Shown in pieces: positions 41,465 through 50,577 of a stretch of DNA of 64,000 nt. Position 1 is the first letter of the stretch. Each line of letters begins with the position of its first letter. This DNA comes from Amycolatopsis roodepoortensis (GTDB taxonomy: Bacteria > Actinomycetota > Actinomycetes > Mycobacteriales > Pseudonocardiaceae). The position numbers were made by a program, and so were the translations under genes. The stretch lies in assembly GCF_014873915.1 (NCBI RefSeq), contig NZ_JADBEJ010000004.1:1178001-1242000 (forward strand). Reading direction: 5' to 3'. The notes under the pieces are model-generated. The model ran no database searches. It was not told the DNA's origin and saw only the letters and a program-made list of their open reading frames with translations.

Positions 41465-42649
41465 TCAGATGTAGAGGGTGTTCGGCTCGAGCCCGCACAG
41501 CACGCGCCCGTACAGCTCGTTGTTGGTGTCGGGGTGCATGAGGGCGTGCAGGTTGACCGCCTGGATGTCGCGGGCGATGCGCTGGATCGGGACGTCGGAG
41601 AAGATCGACGACCCGCCGCTGGCGTTGGCGAAGATGTCGATGGCCTCCTTGCTCAGCCGCACCGTCGCGCCCATGTCGGCCCGCGCCTGCACCCGCTCTT
41701 CGAGCTTCCACTCGGTACCGTCTGACGCCTTTCCGTCGACGAGCGACGTCAGCCGCGTCGCGTGGAACTCGGCCTCGTCGAGTTTCATCACCGCGTCCGC
41801 TACCTGGTGGTGCGTCAGCGGCGCCTCGCGCTGGCTTTCGTAAGCGGTGTAGGTGATCTTGCGGTTCGGCAGGCGCTTGAGGAAGGACTCCTTCGCGGCG
41901 CGGCCGAGTCCGATCACGCTGCCGACCGACGACGCCGCGGCGACCGGGAGCAGGGGCGCGCGGAAGATCTCCAGCCCGGCGTTGGTCGCCGACGAGTACT
42001 GGCCCTGCAAGACCGCGGGCAGGCTGATGATCCGCTCGCCCGGGATGAACACGTCCTTCGCGACGGTGCTGACACTGCCGGAACCGCGCAGGCCGACCGT
42101 GTGCCAGTCGTCGACGATCAGCAGGTCCATCAGCGGGACCACGCCCATGACCGGGTACGGCTCGGCACCGTCCTCGACGAGGACCGCGATGACGACCTGC
42201 CAGTGCGCGTGGCGCGCACCGCTGATGAAGCCCCATTTGCCGTTCACGACCACGCCGCCGTCGGCGGGGGCCGCGATCGCGGTCGGGCTCAGCGTCCCGC
42301 AAACGCGGATGTCGGACCGCGAGAACACCTCGTCCTGGACGGCGTCCGGGAACAGGCCGGTCATCCAGCTGGTGATCCAGCTGACGCCGGTCGTCCACGC
42401 CGAGGAACCCTCGGCGCGGCCCAGCTCCGCCGCCACCTCGACGAGGGTGCGGGTGTCGGCCTCGTAGCCGCCGTACCGCTTCGGAACCCGAAGCCGGAAC
42501 AGACCGGCGTCGGTGATGGCTTCGATCGTCTCGTCGTGCAGGCGACGGTTCTCTTCCGTCCACGCCGCGTGCTTCCGGAGCGTGGGCACCAGATCGGTGG
42601 CCCGCTGGACGAGTTGCTCGCGAGTCGGGTTCTCGGTGGTCGACACCAT
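41465..42649 (-). CDS. Acyl-CoA dehydrogenase-like flavin monooxygenase (class D)
   Basis: The 394-residue protein starts after AGGAGGAA. It has the acyl-CoA dehydrogenase fold with an N-terminal helix bundle (LVPTLRKHAAWTEENRRLHDE), FRLRVPKRYGGYEADTRTLVEV, a central sheet (VCGTLSPTAIAAPADGG, GKWGFISGARHAHWQ) and a C-terminal type-2 bundle ending in ANASGGSSIFSDVPIQRIARD. The GKWGFISGA segment and the lack of an obvious catalytic Glu fit two-component monooxygenases such as HsaA or nitrososynthases rather than true dehydrogenases. It would need a flavin reductase, none of which is seen here. The substrate is probably a phenol or amine in the cluster. Confidence 0.8.
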   Translation of the reverse strand: MVSTTENPTREQLVQRATDLVPTLRKHAAWTEENRRLHDETIEAITDAGLFRLRVPKRYGGYEADTRTLVEVAAELGRAEGSSAWTTGVSWITSWMTGLFPDAVQDEVFSRSDIRVCGTLSPTAIAAPADGGVVVNGKWGFISGARHAHWQVVIAVLVEDGAEPYPVMGVVPLMDLLIVDDWHTVGLRGSGSVSTVAKDVFIPGERIISLPAVLQGQYSSATNAGLEIFRAPLLPVAAASSVGSVIGLGRAAKESFLKRLPNRKITYTAYESQREAPLTHHQVADAVMKLDEAEFHATRLTSLVDGKASDGTEWKLEERVQARADMGATVRLSKEAIDIFANASGGSSIFSDVPIQRIARDIQAVNLHALMHPDTNNELYGRVLCGLEPNTLYI

Positions 42650-42870
42650 TTCCTCCTAGCTGTGGAACCGAGGTGGGCTGGTAGCGGGAGGACACCGGTC
42701 CTCGCGTGAACCTGTTCAGACGATCCCAGTGCCGTCAGGCGCGGACGTCTCCCTGATTGCGGCAGGTTTGAGGACGTCGGCGTCCTGGCGGCGGAGCCAG
42801 GATGGGCCTGCCGAAACGGCGTCGCGCCGCGACGGTTTTCCGAAGAGCCCGACCAGAGGAGACCGCAACC

Positions 42871-43920
42871 ATGGTGATCGTGATGACACCGGACGCCACC
42901 GAAGACGAGATCGAGGCGATCGTCGCCCAGGTGGAATCCGCCGGCGGCGAGGCCTTCGTCAGCCGCGGGGTGAGCAGGACGATCATCGGATTGATCGGTG
43001 ACGTCGAGGGATTCGAGACGCTGAACCTCGCCAGCCGGCCCGGAGTCGCCAAGGTGACGAGGATTTCGGCCAAGTACAAGCTGGTCAGCCGCGAACACCG
43101 GCCGGAGGGCAGGTCGACCGTCGAGGTCGGCGGCGTCCCGATCGGACCCGACACGATGACCCTGATCGCCGGGCCGTGTGCGGTGGAGTCGCCGGAGCAG
43201 ACCTTGGCGGCGGCCGTGATGGCCAGGGACGCCGGGGCGACGCTGCTGCGCGGCGGCGCGTTCAAACCCAGGACTTCGCCTTACGCGTTCCAGGGACTGG
43301 GGGAACTCGGACTGCGGATCCTCGCGGACGTCCGTGCGGAGACGGGACTCCCGGTGGTGACCGAAGTCGTCGCGCCGCACGACGTCGACATGGTCGCCGA
43401 ATACGCCGACATGCTCCAGATCGGCACCCGCAACATGCAGAACTTCGGTCTGTTGCAGGCGGCTGGGCGGGTGGGCAAGCCGGTGCTGCTCAAACGCGGC
43501 ATGAACTCGACCATCGAAGAATGGCTGATGGCCGCCGAGTACATCGCGCAACGCGGCTGCCTCGACATCGTGCTGTGCGAACGCGGCATCCGGACCTTCG
43601 AGACCTCGACCCGCAACACCCTGGACGTTTCGGCGGTGCCGGTGGTACAGCACCTTTCCCATCTGCCCGTGATGATCGACCCGTCGCATTCCGGCGGCCG
43701 TCGAGATCTGGTGCTGCCGCTGAGCCGCGCCGCGATCGCGGTGGGCTCCGACGGGGTCCTCGTGGATGTGCACCCATGTCCGGAAGAGGCCTTGTGCGAC
43801 GGGCCGCAGGCCCTGATGACCGAAGACCTCCGGGAACTCTCCGGATCGTTGGAAGCGCTGGCCGTCCTGATGGGACGGCGCCCGTCCGCGGCCCCGCGGC
43901 GCTATCTGCGGGCGAGCTGA
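42871..43920 (+). CDS. DAHP synthase, type I-beta, cluster-dedicated copy
   Basis: The 349-residue enzyme condenses phosphoenolpyruvate with erythrose-4-phosphate, the first shikimate step. The N-terminal 70 residues form a ferredoxin-like regulatory domain as in the Thermotoga enzyme. The barrel has GPCAVES, the KPRTSPYAFQG substrate loop, LQIGTRNMQNF, the metal Cys region (LCERGIRTFE) and MIDPSHSGG. AGAGGAGACCGCAACC precedes the ATG. An extra DAHP synthase in a biosynthetic cluster usually boosts aromatic precursor supply; here it fits the 4-hydroxyphenylpyruvate-derived arm. A decayed copy of its 3' part lies at 22729-23100. Confidence 0.92.
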   Translation: MVIVMTPDATEDEIEAIVAQVESAGGEAFVSRGVSRTIIGLIGDVEGFETLNLASRPGVAKVTRISAKYKLVSREHRPEGRSTVEVGGVPIGPDTMTLIAGPCAVESPEQTLAAAVMARDAGATLLRGGAFKPRTSPYAFQGLGELGLRILADVRAETGLPVVTEVVAPHDVDMVAEYADMLQIGTRNMQNFGLLQAAGRVGKPVLLKRGMNSTIEEWLMAAEYIAQRGCLDIVLCERGIRTFETSTRNTLDVSAVPVVQHLSHLPVMIDPSHSGGRRDLVLPLSRAAIAVGSDGVLVDVHPCPEEALCDGPQALMTEDLRELSGSLEALAVLMGRRPSAAPRRYLRAS

Positions 43921-43941
43921 TCCGGCCGTTTTCCCATCCCT

Positions 43942-43977
43942 GGGCCGTTTCCGGTGCTCCGTGCCCGGAAACGGCCC
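43942..43977. terminator. Terminator between convergent DAHP synthase and P450 genes
   Basis: The perfect 13-bp stem GGGCCGTTTCCGG/CCGGAAACGGCCC has a 10-nt loop and ends 9 bp from the P450 stop, so it can serve both strands. Confidence 0.8.
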
Positions 43978-43986
43978 TCCCCCGCG

Positions 43987-45237
43987 TCAGCCGAGCCGGA
44001 CGGGCAGGGTCCGGTGACCGTTCATGATGAACGTCGGCAACGGGCGGAGTTCACCGGGTTCGACGGCGAGGGACAGCCCGGGGAACCGTTCGAACAAAGT
44101 GGACAGACCGATCGTCGCGACCGCGCGGGCGATCCCCGCGCCGAGGCAGAAGTGCGGGCCGTGCCCGAACGACAGGTGCTCCTTGTTCTCCCTGGTGATG
44201 TCGAAGTTGCCCGCCGTGTCCCCGTGGACCTCCGGGTCCCGTCCGATGGCGCTGTAGTTGACCAGGATCGCGTCACCACGGGGGATCGTCACCCCGTCGA
44301 GTTCGATGTCCTCCACCGCGTACCGCAGGGGCAGGTGCGCGAGCGGCGACTCGACCCGCAGGGTTTCGTCGATGACCTCGTCCCAGGAGACCTGCCCGCT
44401 GGTCACCAGCGCGCGCTGTTCGGGATGGGTGAGCAGCGCGGTGATGGAGTTGTCGAAGAAGTTGATCGTCGTTTCCGAACCGGCGCCAAGGATCGCGAAG
44501 ATCGTGTCGGTCAGTTCCTCTTCGGACAGCCGGGAACCGTCCTCGTCCCGCGCGGCGATCAGGTCGCTGGTGATGTCCTCGGCCGGCTCTCGCCGTTTGG
44601 CCGCGATCAGCTCGGCCATCGCGCCCCGCCAGCCTGCCAGCACCGCCTGCGCCTGCTCTGGGGTGACCGTGGTGTCGACCATCATGTCGATCACCTTGGC
44701 GGTCTTCGCCCTGGCATCCTCCGACATCCCGATCAGGTCGGCGACCAGCATCGCGGGCAGCGGATAGGCGAACCGCTCGCGCAGGTCGACGACCTCGCCG
44801 GCGGGCACCGACTCCAGCGCGGCGATCAATCCCTGCGTGAGCTCGACGATCCGCGGCTTGATGGCTTCGGTGCGGCGGCGGGTGAACGCGCTGCCGACGA
44901 GTTTGCGCAACCGGACGTGATCCTTGCCGTACGCGGTGACCATGTTGTCCATCGCGATCCAGCTGATCATTTCCCAGTCCGGCGGAATCTGCCCGTTGAT
45001 GAAGGCGGGCCAATGGTTTCGCGCGCTCTTGGTGACACGCGGGTCGGACAGGACGCGTTTGATGACCGAGTGGCTGTTGAGCGACCAGACCACGACACCA
45101 CCGGGAAGCTCCACCTGGGTCGCCGGCCCCTGCTTGCGCAGCGCGGCGGCTTCACCGTGGATGTCGGCCCCGGTGACATCGAGCGCGACTGGGCAGCGGT
45201 TCTCCATGAAAATCTCCCTCAAGGACTCCATAGGCAC
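43987..45237 (-). CDS. Cytochrome P450
   Basis: The 416-residue P450 has the I-helix LGAGSETTINF (about 250-260), ExxR in DETLR (E291-R294) and the heme loop FGHGPHFCLGAGIAR with Cys364. It resembles actinomycete CYP107/105-like tailoring enzymes and differs clearly from the P450 at 31292. Three in-frame ATGs (45237, 45231, 45207) could start it. The substrate is unknown; hydroxylation of a core or of a tethered acid are options. About 195 bp of upstream sequence without a gene separates it from the HxlR-type gene. Confidence 0.88.
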   Translation of the reverse strand: MPMESLREIFMENRCPVALDVTGADIHGEAAALRKQGPATQVELPGGVVVWSLNSHSVIKRVLSDPRVTKSARNHWPAFINGQIPPDWEMISWIAMDNMVTAYGKDHVRLRKLVGSAFTRRRTEAIKPRIVELTQGLIAALESVPAGEVVDLRERFAYPLPAMLVADLIGMSEDARAKTAKVIDMMVDTTVTPEQAQAVLAGWRGAMAELIAAKRREPAEDITSDLIAARDEDGSRLSEEELTDTIFAILGAGSETTINFFDNSITALLTHPEQRALVTSGQVSWDEVIDETLRVESPLAHLPLRYAVEDIELDGVTIPRGDAILVNYSAIGRDPEVHGDTAGNFDITRENKEHLSFGHGPHFCLGAGIARAVATIGLSTLFERFPGLSLAVEPGELRPLPTFIMNGHRTLPVRLG

Positions 45238-45433
45238 TGGAAGACGACTCCGGCGGCCGACCGGGATGACGAGTCAGTTCCGCGGGAAGGAGATCCTCGG
45301 GGACTACCTCGCTGCCCTGGATCGTAAGTGAAGAAACCCTGGTGTTTGAAGACTTTCAGCGGCCATACGGAGCACTCGGCACATTGGAAGACTTCGCCTG
45401 TGAGGAATGCCCGGCACCGGTGTGCGAATCCGG

Positions 45434-46120
45434 TCAGGGCCGCCGGGAAGCGTTCACGGGGAGGGCTGCGGGTTCGGGTAGCGGGAAGCAGCCGGTGAAT
45501 TCGGTGACCGCCTCCAGGTCGCCGTCGACCAGGACCGCTCCGTCGGCGATCGCCTGCGCGAGCCCGCGGCCTTCGAAGATCACTTCACGCAACGCCTCCA
45601 CCGAAGTGGTCACCACCGCGTCCGGCCGGTCCAGCGTGCCGTACCCGATCTCGAGGGCGCCTCCGCCGACCCGGGCGATCACCTCGAACTGCCCGAAACG
45701 CAGCTGAAACGCCACTTCGAGGTCGCCGGCCGAGGCCGGGTCGAACATCGTCCGCATCGCCAGCACCAGGGAATCGAGGGACAGCGGGGCACGCTCGGGC
45801 ATGAGCGGCGACCGGGCGGCCCAGCGGCCGAGGGCCAGCAGGGCGGGTTCGAGCTCGGCGCCCCACTCGGTCAGTTCGTACACGGTGGACGCCGCGGGTG
45901 GCGGCAGGGCGCGGCGTCGCAGGATGCCGGTCTGCTCCAGTTCCCGGAGGCGCTGGGCGAGCATGGTCGGGCTCGAACCCGGCAGCCCGGCCCGGAGATC
46001 GGTGAAGCGTTTGGGCCCCAGCAGCAATTCGCGCACGATCAGCAACGCCCACCGCGACCCCACCAGGTCGAGCGCGTGCGCGGTCCCGCATCCGTCGAAG
46101 TACTCGCGCGTGATCACCAC
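45434..46120 (-). CDS. HxlR-family regulator with SCP2-like C-terminal domain
   Basis: The 228-residue protein has an HxlR winged helix at the N-terminus (CGTAHALDLVGSRWALLIVREL, KRFTDLRAGLPGSSPTMLAQRLRELEQTGIL). A C-terminal domain resembling sterol-carrier-protein folds follows (DLEVAFQLRFGQFEVIARVGGG through LREVIFEGRGLAQAIADGAV), which may bind a small hydrophobic ligand. It is divergent from the alpha/beta hydrolase gene and likely controls it, itself, or the cluster, responding to an aromatic or lipophilic compound. Confidence 0.85.
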   Translation of the reverse strand: MVITREYFDGCGTAHALDLVGSRWALLIVRELLLGPKRFTDLRAGLPGSSPTMLAQRLRELEQTGILRRRALPPPAASTVYELTEWGAELEPALLALGRWAARSPLMPERAPLSLDSLVLAMRTMFDPASAGDLEVAFQLRFGQFEVIARVGGGALEIGYGTLDRPDAVVTTSVEALREVIFEGRGLAQAIADGAVLVDGDLEAVTEFTGCFPLPEPAALPVNASRRP

Positions 46121-46137
46121 GTTTTCACTATAACCAC

Positions 46138-46168
46138 ACTATCGAGTTGCGTCACTGAAGTTGATAGT
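46138..46168. promoter_or_regulatory. Candidate HxlR operator in the divergent promoter region
   Basis: ACTATC (46138-46143) and GATAGT (46163-46168) form an inverted repeat with a 19-nt spacer, in an AT-rich 104-bp gap between the HxlR gene and the hydrolase gene. The low G+C of this gap stands out in the window, as promoters often do. Confidence 0.4.
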
Positions 46169-46224
46169 CAGTTTTTCGTACTTTACGATACGGTTACAGT
46201 GACGTCGACCAAGGGAGAGCGATC

Positions 46225-47034
46225 ATGAGCACCGTCGTTTCGGCGGACGGAACCGCCATCGCCCGTACCCGGATCGGACAGGGAGCGCCGGTCGTGCTGG
46301 TCGACGGTGCGCTCTGCCACCGCCAGGCCGGACCACTGACCGGGGTCGCGGAGGAATTGAGCACGCGGTTCACCGTCACCACGTACGACCGCCGCGGCCG
46401 CGGGGACAGCGACGGTGCCGGTGTAGTCGCCGAGGACGCGCTGGAGCGTGAACTCGAGGACCTCGCCGCGGTGATCGCCGACGCGGGCGGCCCGGTGTCG
46501 CTGTTCGGCATGTCGTCGGGCGGGGCGCTGGCGCTGCGGGCGGTCGCCGCCGGACTGCCGGTGACCACCGTCGCCGCCTACGAACCGCCGTTCTACACCG
46601 CCGACGACCAGAAGGAACAAGCTCGCCGCTACCACGGCGAACTCATCGAGCTGATCGCCGCGGACCGCCCCGGCGACGCCGTCGCGCTCTTCCTGGACCG
46701 GGTCGGCTCGCCGCCGGAGATGATCGGCCAGATGCGCGAATCCCCGATGTGGCCCGGGCTGGCCGCCGTCGCGCCGACGCTGGCCCACGATTCGGCCATC
46801 ATGGCCGACGCGGACCTCGGCGCGGCCGTTCCCGCCGAACCTCTGTCCACAGTGGACGTGCCCGCACTCGTCCTCTACGGCGGGAACAGCCCCGACTGGA
46901 TGCTCGACGGCGCCCAGGAAGCCGCGAAGGTCCTGCCACGCGGCGAACAACGCACACTGGACGGGCAGGACCACGACGTCTCCGCGGCCGCGCTGGCCCC
47001 GGTACTCGCCGATTTCTTCTCCCGCAACGCCTGA
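46225..47034 (+). CDS. Alpha/beta hydrolase
   Basis: The 269-residue protein has the alpha/beta hydrolase core: VLVDGALCHRQAGP, TTYDRRGRGDSDGAG, the nucleophile elbow LFGMSSGGALALRA (GxSxG) and a C-terminal His in GQDHDVSAA. AGGGAGAGCGATC precedes the ATG. It is a close paralogue of the hydrolase at 60451, whose nucleophile is Cys. The substrate is unknown; it might be the ligand of the divergent HxlR regulator, or it may act in self-resistance or release. Confidence 0.85.
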   Translation: MSTVVSADGTAIARTRIGQGAPVVLVDGALCHRQAGPLTGVAEELSTRFTVTTYDRRGRGDSDGAGVVAEDALERELEDLAAVIADAGGPVSLFGMSSGGALALRAVAAGLPVTTVAAYEPPFYTADDQKEQARRYHGELIELIAADRPGDAVALFLDRVGSPPEMIGQMRESPMWPGLAAVAPTLAHDSAIMADADLGAAVPAEPLSTVDVPALVLYGGNSPDWMLDGAQEAAKVLPRGEQRTLDGQDHDVSAAALAPVLADFFSRNA

Positions 47035-47107
47035 CTTGCCGAACGGCCTTCCCCGCGCCGGGTCGATGGAGCGTGTCCCGAGCGTTTACGTCCGAGACGC
47101 ACCGGGT

Positions 47108-47160
47108 GTCGCGAAAGCCACTTTCGGGACGTCTGATGTCCCGAAAGTGGCTTTCGCGAC
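47108..47160. repeat. Hairpin repeat, copy 3
   Basis: Perfect 23-nt inverted arms with spacer GTCTGAT lie between the convergent hydrolase and MFS genes. Confidence 0.9.
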
Positions 47161-47196
47161 GTCGCCCCCGCTCACCGGCCCGGCACGGCACTCGCC

Positions 47197-48429
47197 CTAC
47201 GTCCCGATCGATTCGGCTTCCGACGACTTCGCCCGGCGGGCCACCCGGGCCGCGTTGAAGAGCGCCAGCAGGGTCAACGTGGCGAAGACGCCGATCGTGA
47301 TCGGGATGAGCGGTCCCGGCGTGCTGCCGGTGATCCCGCCGATCACGATCGGGGAGAGCACGCTGCCCAGCATCCCGCAGCCGAGGATGGCGGCGGTCGT
47401 CGACTGTGCCGAGGACGGCGCGACCTTGGCCATCCAGGCCAGCACCGTCGGGAGTACCGGGCCCAGCGCGAATCCGGCGAGGCTGTAGCTGATGGGCGCC
47501 AAGGCCGGCGACGTGGCGGTGAACAGGGCCACCACGGCGAAGGCGGTGCAGATGAGCACCACCCGCTGCGGCGCCATCCGGACGGTCAGGGCCGGGATCA
47601 CGAGCCTGCCGAGCGTCGATCCCGCCCAGAAGCCCGCGTCGAGCTGGGCGGCCGCGGACACCGAGTACCCCACACCGACGAGATAGGTGCTCTGCCAAGC
47701 GGAAACGCCGGTCTCGGTCGAGGCGTAAACGAGCCCGATGGCGGCGAAGGCCAGCAGGATCGGGAGGCCCCGGCGCAGCCGGCCGGCCGGAACGCCACTG
47801 TCCTCACCCTGCTCGGAGCCGGTGAGCAGTGACGCGCAATCCCTTACCTGCCAGCACAACAGGATCAGCACGCCGATCGCGGTGAACACGAACGGCAGGT
47901 TCGCCAGCCCGACCGTCCCGATCAGCAGCGGCCCCCCGATGGCGCCGAGCCCGAAGACGGCGTTGAGGATGCTGAGCTTGATCGCGCTGCGTTCCCCGAA
48001 TCCCTTGGCGAAAGCGGTGTTCAGCAGCACCACGAGACCGCCGAAGCCGGTCCCCGCGACCAGCGCCGTGATCAGCAGCATCGGCCACGAAGCGGCGAAC
48101 CCCATCAGCACCGCGGCGCAGCCGATGATCGACACCAGCACGCTGATCGACCGCCGTGGCGGCAATCTGCGCGCGGCGATCCCGAAGGTGAGGGTCGACA
48201 GCAGCGAGCCCGCGTTGAACACGCTGATGAGTTCGCTTCCCGACGTCGGGCCGAGCTGGTAGATCACCCGCAGCTGCGGCAGGGCCGCGCCGAGGCCGGC
48301 GAACAGCGCCCCGAGCATGACGAACAGGGCATAGGCCAGCAAGGTGTGCCGGACACTCAATCCCGGACCGGCCTGGGGCCTCGGCGGCGGGGCCGGACTC
48401 GCCTGCTCGCCGGTGATCACATTGGTCAC
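47197..48429 (-). CDS. MFS transporter
   Basis: The 410-residue protein has 12 hydrophobic segments; its N-terminal cytoplasmic part is Pro-rich (SPAPPPRPQAGPG). It resembles the fucose/sugar-permease-like branch of MFS (LLAYALFVMLGALFAGLGAALPQL), so export of the cluster product or an intermediate is only a possibility. The GTG at 48429 is chosen because AGGAGG lies 7 nt before it; the frame continues to 48483 without a ribosome site. Confidence 0.8.
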   Translation of the reverse strand: MTNVITGEQASPAPPPRPQAGPGLSVRHTLLAYALFVMLGALFAGLGAALPQLRVIYQLGPTSGSELISVFNAGSLLSTLTFGIAARRLPPRRSISVLVSIIGCAAVLMGFAASWPMLLITALVAGTGFGGLVVLLNTAFAKGFGERSAIKLSILNAVFGLGAIGGPLLIGTVGLANLPFVFTAIGVLILLCWQVRDCASLLTGSEQGEDSGVPAGRLRRGLPILLAFAAIGLVYASTETGVSAWQSTYLVGVGYSVSAAAQLDAGFWAGSTLGRLVIPALTVRMAPQRVVLICTAFAVVALFTATSPALAPISYSLAGFALGPVLPTVLAWMAKVAPSSAQSTTAAILGCGMLGSVLSPIVIGGITGSTPGPLIPITIGVFATLTLLALFNAARVARRAKSSEAESIGT

Positions 48430-48799
48430 GACCTGGCCTCCTGTGCCGAGTGTGCTCGCGTCGGTTGCGCGACTCAGCGTCACTCACTTGTGGAACGACC
48501 CTTCTCCGAAAGCGCCGGATCCTCCCGCGACATGAAAAATTCACGAGTCCGCGGTGGCTCGCTCACTGGCTGTGACCATGCCCGGAGCAGCACACTGAAC
48601 GCGTTCGCGTGCGTTGGATGTGTGAAGCAGGCCAAGGAGGCGTTCCGATGTCCGGGTCCGGGCGATCCACGACACGGCCCACCGGGGCGGGCGGCTCGCA
48701 ACCGAGAAGACGTTCTCCCCTGTGGCCCGGTGAAAGCCTGGGAAACGCTCAGGTGGTGGGTCTTTCGGTCACCACCCGATTCACGGATTGGAGACTTCG
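48430..48799. other. Divergent intergenic region before the adenylation-PCP gene
   Basis: About 370 bp with no gene I can support. It should hold the promoters of the MFS gene and of the gene run that begins at 48800. I see no clear palindrome. Confidence 0.5.
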
Positions 48800-50551
48800 A
48801 TGACCGTCGCGTCCATCCAGGAGGCCTTCTCGGCCCGCGCGCGAACCCACCCCGGCGCCGTCGCGGTGCGGTCCGGCGACTCGGCCGTCACCTACGCGGA
48901 ACTGGACGCACGGGCCGCTCGGCTGGCGGGCAGGCTCCGCGATCTCGGCGTCACCGCCGAGGCCCCGGTCGCCGTGCTGATGGACCGCTCCCCCGACCTC
49001 ATCGTCGCCCTGCTCGCCGTGCTCAAGGCGGGCGGCGCCTACCTCCCGCTGCACAGCGCCTACCCGCTCGACCGGATGCAGTGGATCGTCGACGACGTCG
49101 GCGCCGGGGTCCTGCTCACCGACACGGCGATGAGCGGTGGCGAGCTGCCGTCCGTCGGCCACGTCGTCGTGGTCGACCAGGAACCGGCGGCGGAACAGCC
49201 TTACGAGGCACCGCTTCCCGGACTGGACGACGAGCGCCTGGCGTACGTCATCTACACGTCCGGGTCGACGGGCAGGCCGAAGGGCGTCGAAGTCACTCAC
49301 CGCTCCGTGCTGAGTCTCCTCGGCGATTCCTGCTGGGACCCCTCGGTCCACGGAAAGGTCCTGATGGTCGCGCCCTACGCGTTCGGGGTGTCCACCTTCG
49401 AGGTCTGGGGCCCGCTGCTGCGCGGCGGCGAGGTCGTGCTCGCCCCGCCGGGGACCTTCGACCTCCAGGCGGTGCGGCGGATCCTCGCCGCGGAGGTGGT
49501 CACGTCGGTCCACCTGACCGCCGGTCTTTTCCGTGTGGTGGCCGAAGAAGCGCCGGAATCGCTGGCGACGGTCAAGGAGGTGATGACCGGCGGGGACGTC
49601 GTCTCGTCCGCCGCGGTCCGCCGGGTACTCGAAGCCTGTCCGGGTATCAGGGTCCGGATCATGTACGGCCAGACCGAAACGACGCTGTTCTCCACCTATG
49701 CCACCTTCGACGGCCCGGACGAGGTCACCGAGACGATCCCGATCGGCCGTCCGATGGACGACACCCGGACCTACGTGCTCGACGGCGACCTGCGGCCCGT
49801 TCCCGACGGGGAGGTGGGCGAGCTTTACGTGGCAGGCGCCGGAGTGGCACGCGGCTACGCGGGCCGTCCCGATCTCACCGCCGAGCGGTTCGTGGACGAT
49901 CCTTCCGGCGCGGCGGGCGAGCGCATGTTCCGTACCGGCGACTTGGTCCGCACCCGCGAGGACGGCGCGCTGGAGTTCTCCGGACGGACCGACAGCCAGG
50001 TGAAGATCCGTGGTTTCCGGGTCGAACTCTCGGAAATCGAAGCGGTACTCGGCAAGCACCCGGACGTGGCACACGCTCTCGTCGTGGGCGCGCTCGAGAA
50101 CGGCGAGCGCAGGCTGGCCGCGTACGTCGTCCCCGGCGCCGCCGAGGTCGACCTGGCCGAACTACGTGCGTACGTCGCCGAAAAGGTTCCCGACTACATG
50201 GTCCCCGCGTCCTTCCAGTCGCTCGGCGAACTGCCGGTGACGGCGAACGGGAAGATCGACCGGGGTGCGCTCCCGGAGCCGGTGTTCGGCGCGGACAACG
50301 GCTATCGCGCGCCGCGCAATCCCGTCGAAGAGACGCTGTGCGGGATCTTCGTCAAGGTGCTCGGCGCCGAACGCGTCGGCCTCGACGACAGCTTCTTCGA
50401 CATCGGCGGCCAGTCCCTGCACGCCGCCCGGCTCGTCCTGCGGGTCGAAGGTGAGCTCGGGGTCCGCATCACGGTCGCGGAACTCTTCGACCTCCCGACG
50501 GTCGCGCTGCTCGCCAAACACGTGGCGGAGCTGACGGCCGAAGACAAATGA
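48800..50551 (+). CDS. NRPS adenylation-PCP didomain, probably for a non-amino acid
   Basis: The 583-residue protein has an adenylation domain (A3 [11 protein letters not shown] at 152-162, YGQTETT, FRTGDLV, catalytic Lys485 in NGKIDRG) and a PCP with phosphopantetheine Ser539 in FDIGGQSLH. In alpha-amino-acid domains the A4 segment carries an Asp that binds the amino group; here AFGVSTF (194-200) has Gly in that place. The neighbouring 4-hydroxymandelate synthase-like gene makes a hydroxy acid the natural candidate. Function and genomic partners parallel SgcC1/SgcC2 of C-1027. GGAG lies 8 nt before the ATG; the next gene starts within 30 bp. Confidence 0.88.
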   Translation: MTVASIQEAFSARARTHPGAVAVRSGDSAVTYAELDARAARLAGRLRDLGVTAEAPVAVLMDRSPDLIVALLAVLKAGGAYLPLHSAYPLDRMQWIVDDVGAGVLLTDTAMSGGELPSVGHVVVVDQEPAAEQPYEAPLPGLDDERLAYVIYTSGSTGRPKGVEVTHRSVLSLLGDSCWDPSVHGKVLMVAPYAFGVSTFEVWGPLLRGGEVVLAPPGTFDLQAVRRILAAEVVTSVHLTAGLFRVVAEEAPESLATVKEVMTGGDVVSSAAVRRVLEACPGIRVRIMYGQTETTLFSTYATFDGPDEVTETIPIGRPMDDTRTYVLDGDLRPVPDGEVGELYVAGAGVARGYAGRPDLTAERFVDDPSGAAGERMFRTGDLVRTREDGALEFSGRTDSQVKIRGFRVELSEIEAVLGKHPDVAHALVVGALENGERRLAAYVVPGAAEVDLAELRAYVAEKVPDYMVPASFQSLGELPVTANGKIDRGALPEPVFGADNGYRAPRNPVEETLCGIFVKVLGAERVGLDDSFFDIGGQSLHAARLVLRVEGELGVRITVAELFDLPTVALLAKHVAELTAEDK

Positions 50552-50577
50552 CCCGCGACCACAAGGGGAACAGCCAC

